Positions 1 through 5,901 of a DNA stretch of 6,641 nt are shown piece after piece. The translations under genes and the position numbers were made by a program. Below the pieces are notes generated by a model. The model worked only from the letters and a program-made list of their open reading frames with translations, had not been told where the DNA came from and did not search any database. How positions within the stretch are numbered: position 1 is the first letter of the stretch; every line of letters begins with the position of its first letter. This stretch comes from an uncultured bacterium (GTDB taxonomy: Bacteria; Bacillota; Clostridia; Lachnospirales; Lachnospiraceae): the NCBI GenBank assembly GCA_946061355.1, contig CAMGRE010000134.1:1-6641 (forward strand), read 5' to 3'.

Positions 1-8
1 CGATTGGA

Positions 9-41
9 AGTTGTGACAAATATCAGTTATTTGTCACAACT
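9..41. repeat. 14-bp perfect inverted repeat with 5-base loop, possible operator or 5' RNA hairpin
   Basis: Bases 9-22 are the exact reverse complement of bases 28-41, leaving a 5-base loop (23-27). Each arm contains a 9-base near-palindrome of the form TTGTNACAA (11-19 and 31-39), and the two copies are exactly 20 bp apart, about two helical turns. The stem is AT-rich and no T-run follows it on either strand, so it is not a normal intrinsic terminator. It starts at the predicted transcription start of the minus-strand promoter at 47-75. That favours an operator for a dimeric repressor, or a hairpin at the 5' end of the transcript. The regulator is unknown; the GTNAC core resembles GntR-family operators, but that is only a resemblance. 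Confidence 0.75.
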
Positions 42-46
42 CTGAT

Positions 47-75
47 ATTATACCGTGGATCCAAATAAAAATCAA
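47..75 (-). promoter_or_regulatory. Leftward sigma-A-type promoter for a gene beyond the left edge
   Basis: Read on the minus strand there is a -35 TTGATT (70-75; matches TTGA of TTGACA), a 17-base spacer and a perfect -10 TATAAT (47-52). The start site would fall near position 40, right at the inverted repeat at 9-41. The promoter lies downstream of the stop codon of the EAL/HDOD gene and points the same way, so it should serve a separate transcription unit to the left. The downstream gene is not in the window, so this rests on motif match and spacing only. Confidence 0.55.
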
Positions 76-86
76 GGTATTTTTAT
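65..86. repeat. Weak AT-only inverted repeat after the EAL/HDOD gene
   Basis: ATAAAAAT (65-72) and ATTTTTAT (79-86) form an 8-bp inverted repeat around the 6-base loop CAAGGT. It lies just past the stop codon at 94-96 on the minus strand. It has no G-C pair in the stem and overlaps the -35 box of the leftward promoter, so it is at best a poor terminator. No better terminator for the EAL/HDOD gene is visible in the window. Confidence 0.25.
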
Positions 87-93
87 AATTATT

Positions 94-1317
94 TTAGGAA
101 AAGAATAAATCCTTATACCACTGCACGGAAGTGATGTATGCATCGTAAACAGCGTCAGTGGTCTGGTTCATGACAATCACCTGACGGGAGATCTCCTGCC
201 AGTCAGCATCTTCATAGGCAAGCAGGAACTTGTAAACCGATGCGAGATCGCCTTTCTGATGTACGAGGGCATCTACAATCTCCTGGGACAGATTCACCTT
301 TTGCAGTGCTTCTTCCAGTGGAAGATTCAGGATCAGATCCAACACGGAAAACAAGCCGGTCAGGAACAGTTCGGATGATTTCATGGCAAGACCAAAGACA
401 GGAGCCAATTGTTCCATGAACTTTGCACGCAACAGAGAGAGTCGCGTGATCTCATTCGGCTTATCGGTACAGAGCTCTTTGGTCACCGCGGTATTGATCC
501 ATTTCTTTAACTCCTTCTGTCCAAGCATCGCCGCAGCGTGGCGGATGGATGTGATCTCGGAATTGACGGAGATATGATTGACCATATCCAAAAGGGAAAC
601 GACCATGGCAGTGTCCCGGCTGATGACATCAGCCGCCTTGGTAAGTTCAAAATCGTTGTCGTTTACCATATTCAGCAGTTCGAGATAATTTGCTTTGAGA
701 GGAGAGACTTCTGTTTCCCCGTTGTTGATCGGGAGACGATAGAAGGAACCCTCAAACAGAACAAAGCTGGGATCCTCGCTCAGACTTTCAAACTCTGCCT
801 GCGTGTCGATATTGCCGACACAGATCTTAATGTTGGGATGCAGGTGACCGAAGTAAATCTTTGCCTTCCTGACATCAATCTTCTTCGTGTCGAGAAGGAT
901 ATAGTCCATCAGGGACAACAGTTCCCTGTTCGCTTCAAATTCCATAACGGGAAGCTTGCGGATCGCAAACTTGTAACCCCATGATTTCACTTCTTTCAGC
1001 CTGTTCAGATAAACATTGTCATTTGCGATCGACTGGTCAAATAACAAGGTAAGCCTGTTTCTCATAGGCTCATCCGGAGAAAAGGCATCTGAAAAGATGG
1101 CAATATTGCCCACGGGAACAAACACATCAGAATCAGGGGAGAGGGTGTCAATGCCGATGGATTTGATGACATCAAGCCCGTCCACACTGGCAGCGCCGTC
1201 ATTTTTTCTGGACCCGAGTAAAGAGGGCTGCAGCAAAAGATTATGCTTTTGGGAAAAAAGTGAATAGGCGCGGACTTTCATGTCCTTGTCAAAAAAAGGT
1301 ATTAAAGTTGCAAGCAT
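94..1317 (-). CDS. YuxH-like signalling protein: degenerate EAL domain plus HDOD domain
   Basis: This 407-residue soluble protein resembles the YuxH/CdgJ group, in which an N-terminal EAL-like fold precedes an HDOD domain. Residues 1-200 follow the EAL pattern: PFFDKDMKVRAYSLFS near the start, GYKFAIRKLP at about 114-123, DYILLDT at 138-144, ICVGNIDT at 165-172 and the closing FVLFEGSFYRLP at 185-196. The catalytic residues of c-di-GMP phosphodiesterases are gone: the EAL motif reads YSLFS, the DD pair reads RK, and the late E-x-E-type segment reads GNIDT. Residues about 205-390 fit HDOD (LLNMVNDNDFELTKAADVIS, LLDMVNHIS, SIRHAAAMLG, KKWI). HDOD domains belong to the HD superfamily but lack the metal-binding HD residues, and usually act in signalling or scaffolding. 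No signal peptide or membrane segment is seen. The ATG at 1317 is chosen because a strong AGGGAGG site lies 7 bases upstream and homologues begin at this point. Loss of cyclic-di-GMP hydrolysis is an inference from the motifs; whether it still binds the nucleotide is unknown. Confidence 0.88.
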   Translation of the reverse strand: MLATLIPFFDKDMKVRAYSLFSQKHNLLLQPSLLGSRKNDGAASVDGLDVIKSIGIDTLSPDSDVFVPVGNIAIFSDAFSPDEPMRNRLTLLFDQSIANDNVYLNRLKEVKSWGYKFAIRKLPVMEFEANRELLSLMDYILLDTKKIDVRKAKIYFGHLHPNIKICVGNIDTQAEFESLSEDPSFVLFEGSFYRLPINNGETEVSPLKANYLELLNMVNDNDFELTKAADVISRDTAMVVSLLDMVNHISVNSEITSIRHAAAMLGQKELKKWINTAVTKELCTDKPNEITRLSLLRAKFMEQLAPVFGLAMKSSELFLTGLFSVLDLILNLPLEEALQKVNLSQEIVDALVHQKGDLASVYKFLLAYEDADWQEISRQVIVMNQTTDAVYDAYITSVQWYKDLFFS

Positions 1318-1324
1318 ATTGTTC

Positions 1325-1331
1325 CCTCCCT
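1325..1331 (-). promoter_or_regulatory. Strong ribosome binding site of the EAL/HDOD gene
   Basis: On the minus strand AGGGAGG lies 7 bases before the ATG at 1317-1315. This near-ideal Shine-Dalgarno site fixes the start codon. Confidence 0.85.
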
Positions 1332-1355
1332 TGGAGTTACATTTTATATGCGCTT

Positions 1356-1384
1356 ATTATAACATATGTTCTCTTTTTTTTACA
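1356..1384 (-). promoter_or_regulatory. Extended -10 promoter of the EAL/HDOD gene
   Basis: The minus strand carries TGTTATAAT (1364-1356), a perfect TATAAT with the TGn extension. The -35 at 17 bp, TGTAAA (1384-1379), is poor, which is common with extended -10 promoters. The -35 region overlaps the stop codon of the large upstream gene (1382-1380). The start site would lie near 1349, giving a leader of about 30 bases. This lets the gene be transcribed independently of the large gene. A 10-bp perfect palindrome, AACATATGTT (1361-1370), overlaps the upstream edge of the -10 and could be an operator or chance. Confidence 0.55.
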
Positions 1385-4300
1385 GAGTATTCTGTTGTTT
1401 TTTCAGATTTTTGTGGGCTGTCGAAAGCATCAGCTTAATGCGGTTGAGCTGGTTGACTTCGCTGGCGCCCGGATCGTAATCAATGGCGACGATATTGGAC
1501 AGTGGATACTGTCTGCGCAGCTCCTTTATGACGCCTTTTCCCACCACGTGATTGGGCAGACAGCCAAAGGGCTGGGTGCACACAATATTGTTTGTTCCGC
1601 CATGGATCAATTCTAACATCTCGCCGGTGAGGAACCATCCTTCTCCGGTCTGGTTGCCGATCGAGACGATGGATCGCGCATATTTCACCAGATCGTAGAT
1701 ATTGGCGGCCGCTGTAAAGTGCCGGCTCTTTTTAAATGCCTTGGTGGCAGGGGTTCTCATGAAGGTCAGGGCACGGATGCCGAGACGGGAGAGTGTGGCT
1801 ACCTTTTTGCTGGTGCCGAGCTGCTCTGCTTTGTAAATCTGATTATAGAAGCAGTACAGCATGAAATCGAGCAGATCGGGAACGACTGCCTCTGCGCCTT
1901 CCGATTCCAGAAGGTCAACAAGGTAGTTGTTTGCCGCCGGAAGGAATTTGACCAGGATCTCTCCGACAACGCCGACGCGCGGTTTGGCAATGTCATTGAT
2001 CGGCAATGCGTCAAAGTCTGCGATCATTTCGCGGCAGATCCTGCCGAAACGGAAGTAACCGGGATGTTTGGAGGAAACAAACTCCCTGCATACTTCAGCC
2101 CATTTGCGGTGTAGGGCGTTAGCGCTTCCCGGTTCTTTCTCATAGGGACGCATGCGGTACAGGCAGCGCATGATGACATCGCCGAGCAGTGCAGCATAAG
2201 CTGCCCGCATCAGAAGTTCTGCGTTCATATGGAATCCCGGATTGCTCTCGATGCCGGCAAGGTTTAAAGAGATCACGGGGATCTGCTCCATACCGGCTTT
2301 CCTAAGGGCGCGGCGGATAAATCCGACATAGTTGGTCGCACGGCATCCGCCTCCGGTCTGGGACATGACGACCGCAACCTTATTCAGATCATATTTTCCC
2401 GACTGTAGTGCTTCCATGATCTGACCAACAACCATCAGGGATGGATAGCACGCATCGTTGTTGACGTATTTGAGTCCGACATCCACGGAATGTCTGTTGT
2501 CGTTTGACAGTACCTCCAGATGATAGCCGCAGGCGGAGATTGCCGCCTCCAGAATCTCAAAATGAATGGGAGACATCTGCGGGCAGAGGATCGTGTACTC
2601 CTTTCGCATCTCCTCGGTGAAAGCGACTTTTTGGATCGAGGTCGGCTGAATCTGGCGCGTCTGTCCCTTGTTTTTCTTCACACGCAGAGCGGAGAGCAGG
2701 GAACGCACGCGAATCCTTGCCGCACCGAGATTGTTGACCTCATCGATTTTCAGGCAGGTATAGATCTTGTCGGATCTGGACAGAATATCATTTACCTGAT
2801 CTGTGGTGACGGCGTCGAGGCCGCAGCCAAAAGAATTCAGCTGGATCAGATCCAGATTTTCCACAGTGCGCACGTACGAGGCCGCCGCATACAATCTGGA
2901 GTGATACATCCACTGGTCGGATACGATCAGCGGGCGTTCCGGCTTGGCGAGATGGCTGACGGAATCTTCCGTGAGTACAGCGATGTCGTAGCCGGTGATC
3001 AGCTCCGGAATGCCGTGGTTGATCTCCGGATCGATGTGATACGGTCTTCCCGCGAGCACGATGCCGTGCTTACCTGTTTCGTTCAGATACTGTATGGTCT
3101 CCTCGCCTTTTTTGCGCATATCTGCGCGGGCATGCTCGAGTTCTTTCCATGCTTCATTTACCGCATCCCTAAGTTCCGCATCCGGGATCTCGGGGAAGGC
3201 CTCTGCCAGTCCGTGCGCGATCGTCTCGGGACTTGAGAAGGAGAGGAACGGGTTGCGGAAATCGACACTGCCCTGACGGATCTCGTCGATGTTATTCTTA
3301 ATATTTTCTGAGTAGGAGGTGACGATCGGACAGTTGTAATGATTGTTTGCATCCTCAAACTCATTGCGCTCATAAAAGAGAGCGGGATAGAAGATAAAAG
3401 GAACCTTCTGTTTTAACAGCCAGGTCACGTGGCCGTGTGCAAGTTTGGCAGGATAACATTCCGATTCGCTGGGAATGGATTCGATGCCGAGCTCATAGAT
3501 CTGTCTGGTGGAAACGGGAGATACCACGACCTGATAGCCCAGTCTGGTGAAAAAGGTGAACCAGAAAGGGTAGTTCTCATACATATTCAGGACACGGGGA
3601 ATACCGACCTTTCCTCGTGGCGCTTTTTCGGGCGTGAGAGGCTCATAGTCAAACATTCTCTTTAATTTGTAATCGAACAGGTTCGGTACGTTGTTCTCAT
3701 TTTTCTTTTTGCCTAAGCCCCGCTCGCAGCGATTGCCTGATATGTACTGACGTCCGCCCGTAAATTTGTTGATGGTGAGGCGGCAGCTGTTGGTGCAGCC
3801 GCGGCACTTGGCCATGCTCGTCTCAAATTTGAGCGCATTGATCTTGTCGATGGTGAGCATGCTTGTCTGATAACCGGGTTCTGACTGGTAATGCTCTCTG
3901 GCGATCAGAGCGGCGCCGAAAGCGCCCATGATGCCGGCGATGTCGGGACGGATTGCCTGACAGCCTGCAATCTTTTCAAAACTTCTGAGAACGGCGTCAT
4001 TGTAAAATGTGCCGCCCTGGACAACGATCTGGGAGCCGAGCTCTGAAGCATCGGACACCTTGATCACCTTAAACAGCGCATTCTTGATTACGGAATAGGC
4101 AAGACCGGCCGAGATATCGGAGACTTCCGCACCTTCCTTCTGCGCCTGTTTTACCTTGGAGTTCATAAATACGGTGCAGCGTGTGCCCAGATCGATCGGA
4201 TGCTCTGCAAACAGAGCCGCCTGCGCGAAATCCTGTACGCTGTAGTTCAGGGATTTTGCGAAGGTTTCGATGAAAGACCCACAGCCCGAGGAGCATGCCT

Positions 4301-5630
4301 CATTGAGCTGCACACTGTCGACCGTCTGATTTTTGATCTTGATGCATTTCATGTCCTGCCCGCCGATATCGAGGATACAGTCTACGGACGGATTAAAGAA
4401 AGCGGCTGCATAATAATGTGCCACAGTTTCCACTTCGCCGTCATCGAGCAGGAAAGCGGCTTTCATCAGCGCTTCGCCATAGCCGGTGGAGCAGGAACGG
4501 ACAATGTGGGCGTCGGCCGGCAGTTTTCCGTAGATATCCTTCAGTGCGGCAATGGCGGTTTTGAGCGGACTACCGTTGTTGTTGCTGTAGAAGGAATAGA
4601 GGAGGGAACCGTCTTCACCGACCAGTGCGATCTTGGTGGTGGTGCTTCCGGCGTCGATGCCGAGATAACAGTTGCCGCGGTATGTAGCGAGATCGGCAGT
4701 ACCTACTTTGTGGGAAGCGTGCCGTTCTTTGAATTGTTCGTATTCCGCATCGGAGGCAAAAAGAGGCTCCATTCTCTCTACTTCAAATTCCATCTTGATA
4801 TTGGAGGAAAGCTTTGCGAGCATTTCTCCCATGGTGTAATGTACTTCATCCTTTGCGTTCAGCGCGGAGCCGATGGCTGCAAAAAGGTGGGAATTGTCTG
4901 TGTTGATGATGTGTTCGTCGTCCAGCTTGAGTGTGCGGATGAAGGCTGCCTTGAGCTCGGAAAGGAAGTGGAGCGGACCGCCTAAGAATGCCACATGACC
5001 GCGGATCGGCTTGCCGCAGGCAAGACCGCTGATGGTCTGATTGACAACTGCCTGGAAAATGGAAGCGGACAGATCCTCCTTGGTCGCACCATCGTTAATC
5101 AGCGGCTGGATATCCGATTTCGCAAAGACGCCGCATCGTGCGGCGATCGTGTACAATGACTGATAATATTTGGCGTACTCGTTCAGACCGGATGCATCCG
5201 TCTGCAGAAGAGACGCCATCTGGTCGATAAAGGAACCTGTACCGCCGGCACAGATACCGTTCATTCGCTGTTCGACATTGCCGCCCTCAAAATAGATGAT
5301 CTTGGCATCCTCGCCGCCAAGCTCGATGGCGACATCTGTCTTTGGCGCATAGACTTCCAATGCGCCCGCTACGGCAATGACTTCCTGGACAAAGGGAATC
5401 TGCAGATGATTTGCCAGCGTCAGTCCGCCGGAGCCTGTGATGATGGGATGGAGAACTACGTTTCCGAGCTTGTCTGATGCCTCGTGCAGAAGTTCGGAGA
5501 GTGTCTCCCTAATATTGGCAAAATGTCTTTTATAATCGGAAAATAAGATTTCGTTTGTATCATTTATGATGGCAATTTTTACGGTTGTGGAACCGATGTC
5601 GATTCCAAGCCTGTAATTGGACTGCGTCAT
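1380..5630 (-). CDS. Giant acyl-CoA dehydratase activase-related protein (two HgdC-type ATPase modules fused to two HgdB-like modules)
   Basis: This 1,416-residue soluble protein belongs to the large clostridial fusions related to 2-hydroxyacyl-CoA dehydratase activators. Module 1 (about 6-260) is an ASKHA ATPase: phosphate-1 loop DIGSTT at 11-16, ELGGEDAK at 103-110, and cysteines C127 (NGICAGGTG) and C166 (AARCGVF). Module 2 (about 320-580) repeats this: DAGSTTTK at 326-333, DIGGQDMK at 421-428, C446 (NEACSSGCG), C485 (GTRCTVF) and QGGTFYND at 538-545. In HgdC, the equivalent cysteines hold a [4Fe-4S] cluster between two monomers. A linker with C609, C612, C616 and C635 follows. Residues about 674-985 match the CoA-enzyme-activase domain DUF2229, and about 1010-1405 match HgdB-like/COG3581 proteins, with C1061, C1096, C1351 and C1357. 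By family knowledge it should couple ATP hydrolysis to low-potential electron transfer, with both donor and acceptor on one chain. The substrate is unknown, and no separate dehydratase genes adjoin it. The ATG at 5630 has an AAAGGG site 7 bases upstream. The length is normal for this fused family, and no frameshift is visible. Confidence 0.9.
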   Translation of the reverse strand: MTQSNYRLGIDIGSTTVKIAIINDTNEILFSDYKRHFANIRETLSELLHEASDKLGNVVLHPIITGSGGLTLANHLQIPFVQEVIAVAGALEVYAPKTDVAIELGGEDAKIIYFEGGNVEQRMNGICAGGTGSFIDQMASLLQTDASGLNEYAKYYQSLYTIAARCGVFAKSDIQPLINDGATKEDLSASIFQAVVNQTISGLACGKPIRGHVAFLGGPLHFLSELKAAFIRTLKLDDEHIINTDNSHLFAAIGSALNAKDEVHYTMGEMLAKLSSNIKMEFEVERMEPLFASDAEYEQFKERHASHKVGTADLATYRGNCYLGIDAGSTTTKIALVGEDGSLLYSFYSNNNGSPLKTAIAALKDIYGKLPADAHIVRSCSTGYGEALMKAAFLLDDGEVETVAHYYAAAFFNPSVDCILDIGGQDMKCIKIKNQTVDSVQLNEACSSGCGSFIETFAKSLNYSVQDFAQAALFAEHPIDLGTRCTVFMNSKVKQAQKEGAEVSDISAGLAYSVIKNALFKVIKVSDASELGSQIVVQGGTFYNDAVLRSFEKIAGCQAIRPDIAGIMGAFGAALIAREHYQSEPGYQTSMLTIDKINALKFETSMAKCRGCTNSCRLTINKFTGGRQYISGNRCERGLGKKKNENNVPNLFDYKLKRMFDYEPLTPEKAPRGKVGIPRVLNMYENYPFWFTFFTRLGYQVVVSPVSTRQIYELGIESIPSESECYPAKLAHGHVTWLLKQKVPFIFYPALFYERNEFEDANNHYNCPIVTSYSENIKNNIDEIRQGSVDFRNPFLSFSSPETIAHGLAEAFPEIPDAELRDAVNEAWKELEHARADMRKKGEETIQYLNETGKHGIVLAGRPYHIDPEINHGIPELITGYDIAVLTEDSVSHLAKPERPLIVSDQWMYHSRLYAAASYVRTVENLDLIQLNSFGCGLDAVTTDQVNDILSRSDKIYTCLKIDEVNNLGAARIRVRSLLSALRVKKNKGQTRQIQPTSIQKVAFTEEMRKEYTILCPQMSPIHFEILEAAISACGYHLEVLSNDNRHSVDVGLKYVNNDACYPSLMVVGQIMEALQSGKYDLNKVAVVMSQTGGGCRATNYVGFIRRALRKAGMEQIPVISLNLAGIESNPGFHMNAELLMRAAYAALLGDVIMRCLYRMRPYEKEPGSANALHRKWAEVCREFVSSKHPGYFRFGRICREMIADFDALPINDIAKPRVGVVGEILVKFLPAANNYLVDLLESEGAEAVVPDLLDFMLYCFYNQIYKAEQLGTSKKVATLSRLGIRALTFMRTPATKAFKKSRHFTAAANIYDLVKYARSIVSIGNQTGEGWFLTGEMLELIHGGTNNIVCTQPFGCLPNHVVGKGVIKELRRQYPLSNIVAIDYDPGASEVNQLNRIKLMLSTAHKNLKKQQNTL

Positions 5631-5637
5631 GGTACCG

Positions 5638-5643
5638 CCCTTT
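5638..5643 (-). promoter_or_regulatory. Ribosome binding site of the large activase gene
   Basis: AAAGGG on the minus strand lies 7 bases before the ATG at 5630-5628. This supports that start, which is also where the first ASKHA strand (YRLGIDIGSTT) begins six residues later. Confidence 0.7.
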
Positions 5644-5689
5644 CTTCTTATTACTAATACGGTTTCATATAGTGCCTCGAAACTTTTAC

Positions 5690-5718
5690 ATTATACGACA
5701 GTTTAAAATAAAGTGCAA
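5690..5718 (-). promoter_or_regulatory. Leftward promoter of the large activase gene
   Basis: On the minus strand there is a perfect TATAAT (5695-5690) with TTGCAC (5718-5713) 17 bases upstream; the -35 matches only TTG of TTGACA. The start would fall near 5683, leaving a leader of about 50 bases. The 10-bp perfect palindrome TGCAATTGCA (5714-5723) overlaps the -35 and could be an operator. No riboswitch-like structure is apparent in the short leader. Confidence 0.5.
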
Positions 5719-5797
5719 TTGCAAAAATGTGGATAAAAAGGCGAATTTCTAAAAAATTTCTGTATCTTTTATGACAAAAAAATGAAATGGACGGAAA

Positions 5798-5812
5798 CGA
5801 CAGCGTTTTCGT
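5798..5812 (-). promoter_or_regulatory. Possible CcpA cre-like site next to the rightward promoter
   Basis: Read on the minus strand, ACGAAAACGCTGTCG fits the cre consensus WTGNAANCGNWNNCW except at its second and last positions. It abuts and just touches the -35 box of the rightward promoter, where a bound repressor would block RNA polymerase. Two mismatches in such a degenerate consensus are easily met by chance, so this is only a candidate. Confidence 0.2.
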
Positions 5813-5840
5813 TTACTTTTGAAATCCGTCATGCTACAAT
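5812..5840 (+). promoter_or_regulatory. Rightward promoter of the rhomboid-like gene
   Basis: TTTACT (5812-5817; 4 of 6 to TTGACA) is separated by 17 bases from TACAAT (5835-5840; 5 of 6 to TATAAT). A TG at 5832-5833 forms an extended -10 (TGcTACAAT). The start would be near 5847, giving a leader of about 55 bases before the ATG at 5902. It is divergent from the activase promoter, about 95 bp away between facing -35 boxes. Confidence 0.6.
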
Positions 5841-5882
5841 GTATTCGTGTTTTTTGAAAAAATGTCCCTGCAAAGGGGAGAG

Positions 5883-5900
5883 ATGACCGAGGTATCATAA
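5883..5900 (+). CDS. Possible five-codon leader ORF (MTEVS) before the rhomboid-like gene
   Basis: ATG ACC GAG GTA TCA TAA ends one base before the start codon of the next gene. A purine-rich AAAGGGGAG (5872-5880) lies immediately upstream, with its AAGGGG core 4 bases from this ATG, which is rather close. The same sequence also holds GAGG (5889-5892), the likely Shine-Dalgarno site for the gene at 5902. Translation of the mini-ORF would cover that site and could couple initiation. The sequence is too short for any family evidence, and it may be incidental. Confidence 0.2.
   Translation: MTEVS
5889..5892 (+). promoter_or_regulatory. Likely ribosome binding site of the rhomboid-like gene
   Basis: GAGG lies 9 bases before the ATG at 5902. 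The stronger-looking AAAGGGGAG at 5872-5880 is 21 bases away, too far for direct use at that ATG. An in-frame TGA at 5884-5886 and the lack of another start codon between it and 5902 make 5902 the earliest possible start. Confidence 0.5.
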
Positions 5901-5901
5901 C

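Noticed and set aside
9..41. Inverted repeat as a bidirectional terminator or transposon end
   Set aside because: There is no T-run on either side, the stem is AT-rich, and no transposase, second end or target duplication is visible. An operator or 5' hairpin fits better.
538..984. 148-codon plus-strand open frame, with smaller ones at 383-577 and 1016-1267
   Set aside because: All are antisense to the EAL/HDOD gene, which has a near-ideal ribosome site and clear HDOD motifs.
1318..1379. Possible intrinsic terminator between the large gene and the EAL/HDOD gene
   Set aside because: The run of T at 1373-1381 is on the plus strand and has no stem before it. On the minus strand it is an A-run directly after the stop codon, so read-through is plausible.
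2520..3236. 238-codon open frame on the plus strand
   Set aside because: It is antisense to the DUF2229/HgdB-like region. Codon pattern and motifs support only the minus-strand gene.
4200..4985. 261-codon open frame on the plus strand inside the large activase gene
   Set aside because: It lies wholly antisense to the ASKHA modules, whose motifs are unmistakable on the minus strand. Its protein has no recognisable domain and it has no convincing ribosome site.
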